NCBI RefSeq assembly: GCF_027887165.1
Contig: NC_077232.1
Location: forward strand, 1,989,662-2,053,661
Length of the DNA stretch: 64,000 nt
Source of the DNA: Monodelphis domestica
Taxonomy: Eukaryota; Chordata; Mammalia; Didelphimorphia; Didelphidae
Direction of reading: 5' to 3'
Made by a program: the position numbers and the translations under genes. Of this stretch, positions 11,901 through 23,109 are shown piece by piece (position 1 is the stretch's first letter; every line of letters begins with the position of its first letter). The notes beneath the pieces are model-generated. The model saw nothing but the letters and a program-made list of their open reading frames with translations. It was not told the DNA's origin and made no database searches.

Positions 11901-14900
11901 TTATGGAAGTGGAACAGTCATAGCTTAACAAAATTGACTTCTAAATAAGTCTGATTCTAATAGAGACGTGTTGTTTGCAAATATAATATACCCTTTGAGA
12001 CAATAATCATCATTACATTTTGGATAGTAATACCCATTTGTGCTGCAAGTGGACAGCATTCCTTATACTGTCATAATATTCCCAATTATACCCTTTTGAT
12101 ATTTGATCAAATTTGGCTAACATGGAACAATTCCAATAATATCATTTCAAGTTACACATTGTACCAGTACCATTCAAAATTTTCAGGCATGTAATAAAGT
12201 TAGATCTTTTACCAAATACCCATATATTCCTAGAACAGAATATCTGTTAGTGACTCAATGATACTCTTCTGCATGTACATTGTTTCTCATACAATTACAT
12301 GTGTGTGTGCATAGTGTGTTAAACCTGCCTATAGGGCAGCCTTTACAGTCCATGTGCTGCTTTTCTGGTGTCCTGTGCCAGACACCTCTGCCTTCTGTCC
12401 TTCTTCCGGGCAGATTTTCTTGCCATCAGATGCTCTTAATCATCTTCCATGGACTCCATGTATCTGAGAAAATAGACAGAAAACCTCGACCCCAAATGAA
12501 AGCCTCATTGGGTCTTAGAAAGTTAGAAAGTGACAGAACATATATACCTTCAGTTTTTGAACCTTGGGGCTCATGAATTCCTTTGAGCTCTTTGTACCAT
12601 AGCTTGCATGTAAGCCATGAGCTATGTAATTTAGCCTTTGCATTGCTGTTAAAAGCCCTGCTATTCCAAGCTGTGTGGAATAGACAGTAGTGCACAGATA
12701 TTTATAAAATCTGCAATCACTTTGCTCACTTCTTCATTTGAGCTTGAACCCATAAACCAGGAGAGTAAGTATCTCCCATCATTTTTCACAGTTCAACCTT
12801 TGTGCCAGGAGCATGCTGAAATGTACCTTTGCTCCAAAATATACAGTGGATATTCCTCAGGGCTGAAATTAATCCACAACAGTTTGCATTGATAAGCGAT
12901 ATCACCTGCTTGTTCAGGATATAGATGTACCATAGATTTTGCAAAGCAGCATGTATAGATGCTTAAATATTTGCTTTTTCAAACCCATAAACATAAAAAT
13001 ATCATTCTATAAATCACTTATGAATTGACCCATGTGTGCTGGGATCTTAAGTCTTTGTCTGCCTGCACACCATTTTTGCTTTTTGAAAAATTTCCACCTT
13101 GTGCAGTTATTAAAATTATAGCATTGTCTTATGCTGTAAAAATATGCACAGAATTATCAAACCATTGCACAGAAGTTGTTATTTCTGAACTACTGCCCTT
13201 AGCTTCATAACTGAAAAGATCTTAATACTGTGACTAAAATCATTACTTTCATCTGCTAATTCTGCAAATCTTCCCTGCAGAAATAAATCAAATTATGCCA
13301 GTAACCTTTGAATTTGCATTATTATCATAGGTCTCTTTTCAATATCATGATCAGCTTCAATATCTGCAATTTTAATACATGATAGTATTGCCTCTTTCAA
13401 ATCCTTAATAAATTACTGTACTGAGTAACAGAGTTCCTGATAACCTTAATAATTAACCACTGGTAAACAGATTGAATCCTTCTAACCATGCTTTTACCCT
13501 GCTGAGCATGTGTCTTAATTTTCCATAGTAAAAGCTATTCTAGTTATAAATCATTTGCTTTCTGGATACAGGTATAGTAATATGCCCAGTAAAAAGTTTC
13601 TGAACTGCATACAGGTTGTTTGAATAAGCTCTGCTCAAGATTCATCCTGTTGCTTTATGTCCTGTTTAGAAAAGTGTTAATAATTCCTCCATAGTTAAAA
13701 TTAGAAAGCCTTAGAAATTCCTTTAAATCATATTCCAATTCATGCTTATTATATCTTAGTATTAAATTTTTTCTTCTAGCCAATTACAGCCTTAGTGATA
13801 AAACTTGCAACCTCAGTTGCTCTGATGCTATCTTCCACGTGGCTCAAGCCATGTGGCTGGTAGAGAGAAAACATTTCAAGCTGCTTCAGATCTAAGCCCA
13901 AACCTTAAAAGTTTTCTGTTTGCACTTTAATTACCTTGTGATTCATACCAAAATTTCTCTACTGATAAAACATTTCTAGTCCTGATATTTTGTGGCATAT
14001 AACAAAAGTCAGAGAAAGATATTTAATTCTTCTTTTTTTAACTTCCTTTATCAAAATATATAAGCAGACATTCCTTTATAATTTTGCCTATATCCAACCT
14101 AAATTAAAACTAAATTAAAATTCAAATTCCCAGCACCCAGGTAAAGCCTGCCTTTACCTGGCCAGACCTCAAACAAAAGAGTTCCTAGGACCTTTTTCAA
14201 ATGCTAAATGAGTTTGGAGGCTTGCTTTTTTAAAACAAAATCTTCTGCCTTTGGTTACAGAATGGCAATATCTTTTTACAACCTAGGCTGTTCCGAATTT
14301 AACCTAATTCAGGATTATTGCCTTGATTCCTTAATTTTGCTGAGACCTACGGTTTTATTAAAAATTTTTTTTGTTTTTTATCCGTTTTTTCCAAGTAATT
14401 CTGATTTTTTAAATGCCCTGAAAGCAACCACTTCCTGATAGGCCTTTCAAATGCATCTGACTCCGACCTCTCCTGAAAAGGCACAGGGAGTTTCTTGTAA
14501 AGATTAGCTTGCAGAACTTTTGAAATAAGAAGTGCTTAAGAAAGAACTCCTTAGCATTCTGCAGCAGTTTCTGCCTTGCTTCTTCGCTAGCCTTTCCCGC
14601 TTTTGCTTATGAATAGCAGCCTGGCTCTCGGAGCCTTTTGTCTCAGGAGCTGGTAAATTTGACTTTGCTTTCCGGATGAAATTTTAACTCCTGCTTTTTC
14701 TTTTCCCAGTTGCTTCGTTTGAAATTCACTAGGCTCTAGCAACTGTTTGTTTCAGACTGAGATTTTTCGAGTTCTCAATCACCCCTAGAGAGGGTTTCCC
14801 TGGGTCAAATTTTTTTTTTCCTTCCCCATTTTCAGTCACACATAAGTCTCGCTTCCCTGGTTTCCTGGCCGCCGTGCTCGCTCAGGGACGGAACCGCAGT

Positions 14901-15172
14901 AATCCCAGGTCAACACTCAGAAACAGGTCAACGGCAGTCGAACCGCGAGATCAACTCTCCACGAATTGGCCTCTCCCCTTTGGTCAAAGAGGGGTCCCTT
15001 ATATTTGAGCGTAGGCGTGCCGTATAAGCCCCGGCCAGGTTCCCCGAAGGGGCGCCCTATTACTCGTATATATAAGGGGACTGTTATTCTGTTGCCATCA
15101 AAACACACATACATTCGACCATTCACACAATGGGGTTTGAGAGGGAGATATGAATGGGACGACTTACCCTTC

Positions 15173-15268
15173 CTCAGGATCGTCTGTTCGATCCCTACCC
15201 GTTACTGTAGTCTCGATTTCCTCAGGATCGTCTATTCGATCCCTACCCGTTACTGTAGTCTCGATTTC
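15173..15268 (-). repeat. Two tandem 48-bp units in the ERV leader
   Basis: 15173-15220 and 15221-15268 are direct repeats differing at one base. On the minus strand they lie just before AGGGTAAGTC (15161-15170), a splice-donor-like sequence in the place where such retroviruses have their major donor. Confidence 0.8.
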
Positions 15269-15307
15269 GGCGCCGAATTTTTCCTCAGTCGTCCGGTGGT
15301 CGCTCGG

Positions 15308-15326
15308 GCCCCACGTTGGGCGGCCA
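15308..15326 (-). promoter_or_regulatory. Primer-binding site of the class II ERV (tRNA-Lys-like)
   Basis: Minus strand TGGCCGCCCAACGTGGGGC, two bases inside the 5' LTR. It is one base longer than the known Lys(1,2) site TGGCGCCCAACGTGGGGC used by several betaretroviruses. Confidence 0.75.
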
Positions 15327-15328
15327 GA

Positions 15329-15761
15329 TGTCGGGGACCAGCCCCTTACGACCCCTGAGAGGGAAAGGGGGAGAGAGAGAAGGAAAGGGGGAGAGAGAAA
15401 GATTAAAGATGGAGCTTGGCCAGAGGCCAAGCTCCTGCAAGGACAGCCATCAGGTAGCCTGAAAGAGAAGGAGCGCAGAGCGCAGAGAGAAGAGGGCAGA
15501 GAGAGCGAAGGCGGAGCCTGCTGGGCTAGATATAGTTTTTGATATGCAAATATACACAGTACATAGGGATGATTCTCATTGGTCAATGACAAGGCGCAGG
15601 TGTGGTTTCTCTTAACCAGGTGAGAACAAAGAAACCTGTTTTCCCGCCTAACCTGGGAGAAGCTGGGGTCAAGGGTCAGAGGCCTTCCCAGCCATGAGCA
15701 CTACTGAGCATGCCCAAGACTGACCGTTCCCCTTGCCCCTAGTTAGGAGTGGGCTGCTACA
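15329..15761 (-). repeat. 5' LTR of the class II ERV (433 bp)
   Basis: Partner of 8388-8925, same ends. Besides the repeat length I saw only a few substitutions (for example GATTCTCATT against GACCCTCATT), consistent with a young insertion. Confidence 0.88.
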
Positions 15762-16184
15762 AAATAAAAATGGCAATGCTACCTAAATTAATTTTCTTAT
15801 TCAGTGCCATACCATTCAAACTACCAAAAAACTATTTTATAAAACTAGAAAAAATAATAACAACATTTTTCTGGAAGAAAAAATGATCAAGAATATCAAA
15901 GGAACTTATGAAAAAAAATGAAAGATGGGGGCCTAGTGGTACTAAATCTTAAACTGTGCTAGAAAGCAGCAATTATCAAAACAATCTGGTACTGGCTAAG
16001 AAATAGAAGATGGATCAATGGAATAGATTACGGGTAAATCTTCTCTTATTCTCAATCTAGTGTTAGGTAAACCCAAAGATCCTAGTTTTGGGGATAAGAA
16101 CTCAGTATTTGACAAAAACTGTTGGGAAAATTGGAAAGCAGCATAGCAAATATTAGATATGGATCAATACTTCACACCCTGTAC
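15762..16184 (+). mobile_element. L1 LINE, part 2
   Basis: Resumes the L1 at the ERV target duplication. Residues like MAMLPKLIFLFSAIPFKLPK are the L1 ORF2 region downstream of RT. It runs to the hAT-like insertion at 16185. Confidence 0.8.
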
Positions 16185-16695
16185 CAGTGATGGTGAACCT
16201 ATAACACAGATGCCAAAGATGGCAAGCAGAGAGCTCTCTGTTGGCACTCAGCCAACTTCCCCCTCCCCCCCAGTTCATTACTAGTAAGGCAGAGGGACTT
16301 GGGTGGAGCTGCTCTTCTCCCCCTCGTCACCATGCCTGATGACAATTTTTCACACCATCCCACCCTCTGCTCAGCAGTTCAATGGGGAATGCACAGGGGG
16401 TAAGGTTGGCAGCTCATGGGGGGCAGAGCTGGAGGGGGACAGACACTCAGGTCATTGCCCTGTCTTTTTCTATAGTCACTGAGGACATTCCTGATTTCAC
16501 CCACTCCTCTGCCCTCCAGCCCAATAGGAGTGCTTTTTCCTTCCCCTGTGTGGGGTAAAGGGAGACAGAATGTGCCCAGCACTTGGTGGGGGAGGGCAGG
16601 ACATGGTACATGGTCTTTTTGGGGGGAGCAGGCATTGCACTTGATCTGGAGTTGAAGTGGCTAACACTCCATCTCTCAAAGGTTCACTATCACTG
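16185..16695. mobile_element. hAT-like non-autonomous DNA transposon, copy 1
   Basis: Ends are inverted: CAGTGATGGTGAACC on the left, GGTTCACTATCACTG on the right. An 8-bp target duplication flanks it (CCCTGTAC at 16177-16184, CCCTATAC at 16696-16703), the hAT hallmark. The interior is non-coding. It sits inside the L1, so it is younger than that L1. Confidence 0.85.
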
Positions 16696-16703
16696 CCCTA
16701 TAC

Positions 16704-17195
16704 AAAGATAAGGTCAAAAGGGGTATAAGATTTAAACATAAAGAATGATAGTATAAGTAAATTATGAAAACACAAAATAGTTTTCCTGTCAGATCTATGA
16801 AAAAGGGAATAATTTATGGCCAAATAAGAGACAGAGAACATTACAAGGTGTAAAAGGAACACTTTTGATCATATTAAATTCAAAACAAACAAAACCAATG
16901 CAACCAAAATTAGTAGGGAAATAACAAACTGGAAAAAAAAACATTTATAACAAATTTCTCTGATAAAAGACCAAATTTTCAAATATATATAAACAACTAA
17001 GTCAAATTTATAAGAATCCAAGTCATTCCTCAATTGGCAAATGGTCAACGGATATGGAAACAGTTTTCAAATGAAGAAATCAAAACTCCCAATAATCATA
17101 TGAAAAAATGTTCTATATTCCTCTTGATAAGAGAAATGCAAATTAAAACAACTCTAAGATACTACCTCATATATGTCAAATTGGCTAATATAACA
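16704..17195 (+). mobile_element. L1 LINE, part 3
   Basis: ORF2 C-terminal region, including the CAATTGGCAAATGGTCAACGG block also found at 28840. It runs up to the RTE insertion. Confidence 0.78.
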
Positions 17196-17627
17196 GTAGT
17201 AGTAGTGGTAGTCTCTCGGTGACCGAGAATGACGATTGTCTTTGTGCATTATCATCTATTGATGTACCCTCCTGTGGCTTTGGAGTCCAAAGGCTGAGGC
17301 GCACAGTGTGTGGCACACGGGGCCTGGGACGCCAGTTGTTACTGGAGGTGCGGTTGTGGCCTGGTGTCGGCGTTCACGTGCAGCAGCAAGACGTCGACGT
17401 CGCTCATCTTCAAAGGCGGCGACATGGTGAATGTGGGTTCGCCAGCTGCTTCTGTCAGAGGCAGCGAGTTCTAGTTGCTTTGGTGTAATGCCAGCCCACT
17501 TCACGTTGGACTTTAGCTGATCCTTGAATCTTTTCTTTGGTTGGCCTTGTTTCCTGAGTCCAGCTGACAGTTCACCATAGAATACCTGTCTTGGTATTCG
17601 CTGTGGGTCCATGTGGTTGACGTGTCC
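17196..17627 (-). mobile_element. RTE LINE, 5'-truncated 3' end
   Basis: A 118-codon open frame on the minus strand (17612-17256) reads PRQVFYGELSAGLRKQGQPK then KRFKDQLKSN, with SSWRTHIHH further on. This is the C-terminus of RTE-clade ORF2 (Bov-B relatives). The 3' end is a short TAG repeat (GTAGTAGTAGTGGTAG) at 17199. It shares its terminal CGGTGACCGAGAATGACGAT with the RTE-SINE at 25929. It is inserted in the L1, which resumes at about 17628. Confidence 0.85.
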
Positions 17628-18240
17628 AGATGCTGGAAGGGATGGAGCAAAATTAGTACACTAATGCATTGCTGGTGGAGTTGTGAACTGATCCAACCAT
17701 TCTATAGGGCAATTTGGAATTATGCCCCAAAAGTTATAAAACGGTGCAGGCCCTTTGATCCAGTAATAATACTACTAGATCTAAATCACAATGAGATTTT
17801 TAAAAAAAATAGGAAAAGACTTCTTTGTTCAAAAATATTTAAAGCTGCTCTTTTTGTGGTGGCAAAGAATTATAAACTAAAGGAACATCCCTCATTTGGG
17901 AAATGGCTGAACAAACTGTGGTATATGATGGTGATGGAATACTATTGTGCTATAAGGAATGATGAACAGGATGATTTCAGAAAGAAATGGAAAGACCTAC
18001 ATGAAATAGGAAAACAGTACACAGTAACAGGAATTTTGTGTAATGATCAAATGTGATATTCTTAGCTATTATGGGACTTATTATTACTTAGTTATATGAG
18101 GGACTTAATGAAAAAGAATTGTCTCCACCTCTAGAGAAAGAACTGTTGGAGTAAGAATGCATATGAAAGCATATTATTTATCACTTGATATGATATGACA
18201 TTTTAGCATAGTACCTGGGATCTCAATGACCAGTGATAAC
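17628..18240 (+). mobile_element. L1 LINE, part 4 (3' end)
   Basis: ORF2 C-terminus (WWSCELIQPFYRAIWNYAPK within an open stretch) and then the L1 3'UTR with GAGAAAGAACTGTTGGAG. It ends near 18240 without a clear poly(A). Confidence 0.8.
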
Positions 18241-18358
18241 TCCTCAGGAAATCAGAGAAGAGCCTCTTCCCTCTTGGTTTCACTTGTCCCATGCTTTGGA
18301 TCACATCTTAGACTCATCTTTCCCTTATTTCTCAGGGCCTATTAGTAGGCTATGGTAG

Positions 18359-18936
18359 TGTTAAGGGTAAATTTTAGGATTGAGACTGAATATATTATGT
18401 AATGGTCACCAGGGATTTAAATTCCAAATCCCAATGAAATACTCAAGTCAGAATAGAATTTTATGATGGTTTATTTACAATAGAAGGAAGAAATTAAGAA
18501 TGAGAGAGAGAGAGAAGAAAAAGGGAGTTTTTTCCTGGTCTGGACTGAGCCAGGCAGGAGTTCAGAGGCCTCAGTCAAGGGCCTCTCCAGAAAGTCAAGG
18601 GAAAGGGGAATCAGCCTTATAACTCACCACATGACCTTCTACAAGGAAAGCAGTCTGAGGTCTCATGCTGAGATCCTCCAGCCTCGAATTCTAGAGCCAA
18701 GTCTGCAAAAGGTCCCTCTCACAGGAAGTGAAGCAAAATATAAAGGCAGTTCTTCACATCATTAAGCTTGGCTTAGGACAGCCCAGGGAGTCAGTCAGTT
18801 TCTGATTTGTCATTTGCTAGCACATGCTAGTCATAGGTCTTCTTTCCCTACACTTAATCCTTAAGTGGAGGTGTATACATTCCTGGTTGTTAGAATTCTA
18901 AAGACTAAGCAGGGTGGAGTAAAACTAAAATTCACA
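18359..18936 (-). mobile_element. LTR fossil with adjacent polypurine tract
   Basis: TGTTAAGGG...ATTCACA on the plus strand, same family as 4510-5122. Just right of it, ATCAGGGGGGAT on the minus strand is a polypurine tract, so the element is in minus orientation and this is its 3' LTR. The internal part right of it (~18937-19400) is not recognisable as coding. Confidence 0.65.
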
Positions 18937-19439
18937 ATCCCCCCTGATTGTGATTGTGGGACTAGTCTCCTCAACTGATCACTAAACATAATCATCTTGT
19001 ACCTCTAAAATCTTCTAACTACAGGTGCATACAAAATTTTACCTTCTAAGAGGAAACTACAATAGTTAGAGATGAGAGGGAAATAGAAGAGAGAGACAGC
19101 AAAACCAATGTTTTAATTTAATCTCAAATAATAAAAATATTATATTTTATGAGGTTTATTAAAGATCATTGGAATTCAAGGAATAAAGAGGATACAAAAT
19201 AAAAACCATGTGCCCTGGCTGATTAGCTCATTTAAAATCCCCATGCTTAGGTTACCACCATACTTGCTGCGTCATTGCAAAAGAAGAGAGGATGTGGAAG
19301 GTGTTACTGCCAGTTAAATACCAAAAATGTGATCTCGCCAATATGGAGACCCAGGAGAGATTATACGGAATTCTGGGAAATACCAAGGACTTCTGGGAAA
19401 TGAAGTCTAGGGTTCAAAATCTCCATTTATACAGTAGGT

Positions 19440-19704
19440 AATGAAATGGGATTTTACTCAACAACTTCACTTCTCAGTGATACATTAATCCTATGTTGCT
19501 ATTGTCACAGTTGTGGTGATGTCAACAGAAGGCAGCAGGGGTTTCTTGAGCATGAATCCAGCCACTGAAGACTTCTTTCCCAAATCATATCCTGAAATTA
19601 AGATTTATTATAATTCCCAGAATAATGTGATATTGTGTACCACCATTTACTTCATCACCATGGCCATTATGATGGCTATCAGCCATGCTATGTATAGGAT
19701 GATC
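19440..19704 (+). pseudogene. 5' end of an MRGPR coding exon, truncated by a SINE
   Basis: The stretch aligns by eye with 49137-49330 of receptor A. The intron end (GTAGGTAATGAAATGGGA here, GTAGGGAATGAAATAGGA there), a splice acceptor (GTCACAG at 19510), a 5'UTR of 41 nt and the ATG at 19552 all correspond. The frame then reads MNPATEDFFPKSYPEIKIYY, like MDPTN...FIYY in receptor A, and runs into a TM1-like hydrophobic stretch (TTIYFITMAIMMAISHAM). From ~19705 the frame continues only into a SINE 3' fragment and stops, so TM2-TM7 are gone. It lies some 30 kb from the rest of the cluster, next to the segmental-duplication arm at 19785. Confidence 0.65.
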
Positions 19705-19785
19705 AGAGAAGACAAGTTACTCTTCAACTTTGAAACCAATACATAGTATTGATTCTAAGTCAGAAGAAAAGGGTTTAAAAAATTA
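19705..19785 (+). repeat. Marsupial SINE 3' fragment
   Basis: Contains the 3' half of the tRNA-derived SINE also seen at 3953 (CCAATACATAGTATTGATTC, then AGAAAAGGGTTT). It abuts and truncates the MRGPR exon relic. Confidence 0.65.
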
Positions 19786-20220
19786 AAATGGGCCCAGGAC
19801 TAGCCCCTACTGTCTCAGATGTTGGTGGTGTCTCATCTTATAATTAGTTTTCCAAAGTCACAGATAGGGCTTGCTCAACTGTATGACATTTAGGCTAAGT
19901 TTAAGCTTATTTGAAAGAATGCCAAATCTCATCATTCCCATACTGTTAGGCCTTCAAGAATTTGGACATCACCTTATTAACACCCATCTTTTTACACTGG
20001 AATAAACTTAGGCCTAGAGTTTGTGTTAGAGCAAAGATTAACGTTCAAGTCTGACTCCCAGACCAATATTCTTTCATTTAGGCTACTAAAATTTGGCCTC
20101 CTTCTAGGTCACTGGGACATTGGTTTATCTAGAGAAATGGTTCCAAATTTCATGACCGAGGACCAGAAGCTGAGTAGTATAAGGGCCAGAATTTAAGGGG
20201 TAAAAATAAAAGGGTTGGAC

Positions 20221-20524
20221 TAAATTTAAGAGTGTGGTCGCCAGAGATTAATGTATCTCAATTCCAAATGATTTTTTATGGTAGTTTATTTTCAGAAGGA
20301 GAAAGAGTAAAAGTAAGAAAAGTAAGACAATCAGAGAGTAGATATTTACTCCAGCCTGGTTCAGGCAAGTCTTCAGAGGCCCCAGCAAATGGGGCCCAGA
20401 GATAAATTAAACAAGGGTTTTAGCCACAAGGCCTCCTCCAAAATGATGGGCCTCTTCAGAGGTTAGTACCTCCAGAATAAGCCAAGGAAGGGAGTCAGCC
20501 TTTTTCACTCACCCACATGGTAGT
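20221..20524 (-). mobile_element. Partial LTR fossil, related to 18359 family
   Basis: TGTGGTCGCCAGAGATTAAT and the following 280 bp follow the 18400-18660 segment with more divergence (TATGGTAGTTTATTT, TTCAGAGGCC, GGAGTCAGCC). It abuts the ERV remnant at 20525. Confidence 0.5.
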
Positions 20525-21560
20525 CCTTATAGAAAATAGAAAGCATTTCATGGTCCTCACCAAAGACTCTGACTTTCTTGGTGGTCCTACAGATGCACAT
20601 GTTATCTCCATTACCGTTAGAATTTCTTGTTCAGGATATATTTTAACTATTCCCTCCATTCCTGCTACAAATGTATTTGTTGGTGAACAACCACCTTTTA
20701 TTATGCTTCCTGTTAATATGACTACTGACTGGCATAACGATCCAGGCATTTATGCCCTACAATTAATCCCCCATAGTTTAAGCCTCTCTAAGTGTTCCAT
20801 TGCATCCCCCATTTTGGGTATTACTGTACTCATCTCTGACAATACATCCTTAGGCTCTACCCTACGTCAAGTCCAAATTGAATTAAAGTCATTCCAATTA
20901 AAAAACAGAAAAGAGGGAGATGCTTGGAGCCATCAAAGACCACGCTGTTTGACATGGTCACATGTGGAAACCGGGGACTGCAAAGCATCCCCCAGGAAGG
21001 ATGTAAACATTCACTGAATTCCCCACCCCAGGGACATTTCTTATTTACATCACCTTATTATTGGAATTGCTATGATTATTATTCTTACTTAGCCCTAGGA
21101 AAAATAGATGAGAGCAACATGCTTGCAGGGTTAATACAGTTGTCCTGCTCTGTCCCCCTAGGATATTACCAGGAGATCCCACTTACAAAATTAAAGCTAA
21201 GGATTCTTATATACCCACTTAGATAGGACTCTCTTTTCTAGGTATAAAACTTCTGGCAAATCTGTGTCATGTTAATTCTACCCTCTGACCCTGCACTTAG
21301 CAATAATGTTTTGTTGACCATCTCCTTAGGCTCTATGGAAACATGTATGTTGAGAATGAAACTGTGTGCCAAGTAGATGTGTTATCATGAGGGTATAAAA
21401 TAAAGCTAAGCCTCATCCAAGGCAGAGCAGTTTATTCTATGAAACCTGTGCTGCGGGTTGAATAGAAAGTTGTTTCCCATTCATCATTATTTTGCCTAAG
21501 TCACCACACCCAGTCAGGAGGAACTCTCAGCTTTGCATTTCACAGGTTGTCTTGCAAAAG
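20525..21560 (+). mobile_element. ERV fossil: env-like remnant plus 3' LTR
   Basis: A 166-codon open frame (20517-21017) has a retroviral env-like look (VNMTTDWHNDPGIYALQ). A polypurine tract, AAAACAGAAAAGAGGGAGA, ends at 20920 and an LTR beginning TGCTTGGAGCC starts at 20921. The LTR contains a TATA-like GGTATAAAA near 21240 and AAAATAAAGC near 21400. The 3' edge of the LTR is approximate. A related LTR in the other orientation is at 59506-60177. gag and pol are absent. Assignment of the coding part to env is tentative. Confidence 0.6.
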
Positions 21561-21753
21561 TGGGGTGTATATACTTCTGGTGATTAAATATAAAAACGGG
21601 CAGGGGAGAGTTAATCCCATCTTCACAGGAGGAAATAGAAACATTAGATTCCTCTAGATATAATCTAGCACCAAACTGATCCCCTCATGAGGCTGCCCTC
21701 CTTACAAAAGTCTGGCAGAGCTCTGATGCAAATTTCCCCAAAATTGGTTAATG

Positions 21754-22512
21754 TGACAGAGAAAAAAAGTGCCAAGCTGAAGAGTATGTGAAATTGATCA
21801 CCTCAATGTGGGAGGGGCCCGAGGAGCGGAATCCTGAAGAGAGAAGACTGGGGGAGAGAGCAGTGAGGCCCTTAGTCGGGAGAGGTGGATAAAGACTTTC
21901 TCCTGAGAGTTACCCACTTTTCCTGCTGGTGACTGGAAATCTTTCCCCCCAACACTTCCCAATTGAAGGGACTTTCTGAAGAGAAACCTGAGTAGACTTT
22001 ACCTCAGCTCCTGTGGCCCAGGGGTGAGTCAACCTGACTTTCTCTCAGGGGGATCAGGATGACAAGGTCTGCGTTCCACCCAAACTCGAGGAGGGAAGAA
22101 AAAGGATTTAGATAGAGACAGGGACCCCCTTTTCCCACTTTCCTTTTCCCATTCTTCACTGGCCATTATTCCTTTTGTGTTACCTGATTGAGTTAACATT
22201 AAAAGTTATCTGTTCCCCAAGCTGAGTGTGAGTGAATGAATCAAGGGGAGACCTTTTGGTCTCGAGTAGTGGAGGGGGGACAAAAGGGACAAGAGCAAAT
22301 TGGGGAGAGCAGCTTTAGCTAAGGAGGGAAGGCAGAAGGGGGAAAATCTTCAAACCCCATCTCCTCTCTCTAAGCCAACCTTAAACATCAGCTGTCTCAC
22401 CTGAACCCCGCTTTGAGAAGGGGGTTCTCCTCCCTTTCCTCCTCTTTATACCAAAAGTATAAACCTCCCTTCAGGGAACCAAAACTTCCCTCTTTTATTT
22501 TTTTTTAAGACA
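21754..22512 (+). mobile_element. Solo LTR fossil (class I ERV family of 43848)
   Basis: TGACAGAG...TAAGACA, 759 bp, flanked by a 6-bp duplication TTAATG (21748-21753 and 22513-22518). It matches 43848-44619 closely (GTGCCAAGCTGAAGAGTATG, GAGTTACCCACTTTTCCTGC, AAAAGTTATCTGTTCCCCAA). The matching site in duplication arm 2 (about 59366) is empty, so it arrived after the duplication. Confidence 0.82.
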
Positions 22513-23109
22513 TTAATGAGAGGAATTCCTCAGAATGAACAACTCTCAAATAGGGGTTGAGGTACTGATTTCCTTTCCTGCCAGCTATCTCAATGATTAC
22601 AGGATACACATAATCACACCATATTTTTACCCACAATCCTTTTTTGTTTCCTCCCCACATGCCACTGTAACATTAGTTCTAGGAAATCATATATCAGTTG
22701 TTGTTGACTTCAATATGCACATATTCTGGCACACATCCAACCCAAATTCTAGTTCCTTAATTTTGGTCCTAATCACTGATTTATCATCCATTTTTTCTAG
22801 GTTTGTTTTATAGCTGCATTATCTTGATTTCCTCTGATTTTGCCTCCTTGGGGTTCTTAATAGGATTAACTATATATTATAGTCCTTCTAAGGAGTGCCT
22901 GGTGTTACTCATGTGACAATTCTCTATCCTGTCCTCCTATATTCGTGAGGAGACTTGCTTTTAAAATGTTAAACATGAAACTAGCCATTGTATGGAGCAG
23001 TTCTTTTGGGTCTTTCAAAAATGGTAACAATTTACATGACCCTTGATTGCTTTGACTTAGGACAGTCAACAGCAGGCAATTAAAATGATGTAGATAGAAT
23101 CATTTATAG

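Larger units (their letters stand above)
8388..15761 (-). mobile_element. Class II (betaretrovirus-like) ERV fossil, whole length with two LTRs
   Basis: Minus-orientation provirus inserted in the L1. Both LTRs begin TGTAGCAGCCC and end GGTCCCCGACA on the minus strand. A 6-bp target duplication AAATAA flanks it (8382-8387 and 15762-15767), the usual length for class II. Next to the 5' LTR is a primer site close to tRNA-Lys(1,2) (15308-15326), and next to the 3' LTR a polypurine tract. The 6.4-kb interior has no long open frame. Faint integrase-C-terminus-like pieces (WGRGF type) lie near 11.6 and 12.5 kb and env-like pieces near 10.3-10.8 kb. It has many breaks. Near-identical LTRs imply recent insertion. 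It was therefore probably copied with proteins from other elements (inference). Confidence 0.85.
19785..22990 (+). repeat. Segmental duplication arm 1 (paralogous to 58580-60560)
   Basis: Collinear, same-strand blocks shared with 58580-60560. Examples: ATGCCCAGGACTAG-type start; TTTGGACATCACCTT(A/C)TTAA; CTAGAGAAATGGT(T/C)CCAAAT; ATAATCTAGC(A)CCA/CACAAACTGA; GAGCTCTGATGCAAA; GGATACACATA; and TTCTGGCACA at the right end. Arm 1 contains two blocks absent from arm 2: ERV sequence at ~20221-21600 and a solo LTR at 21754-22512. Part of the shared sequence (19930-20090) is MIR-like. Divergence looks considerable, so the duplication is not recent. Confidence 0.7.

Noticed and set aside
4510-18936. 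The two similar LTRs at 4510 and 18359 as the ends of one large provirus
   Set aside because: The polypurine tract lies outside the pair (right of 18936), the sequence between them is one L1 with its own insertions, and the LTRs are well diverged.
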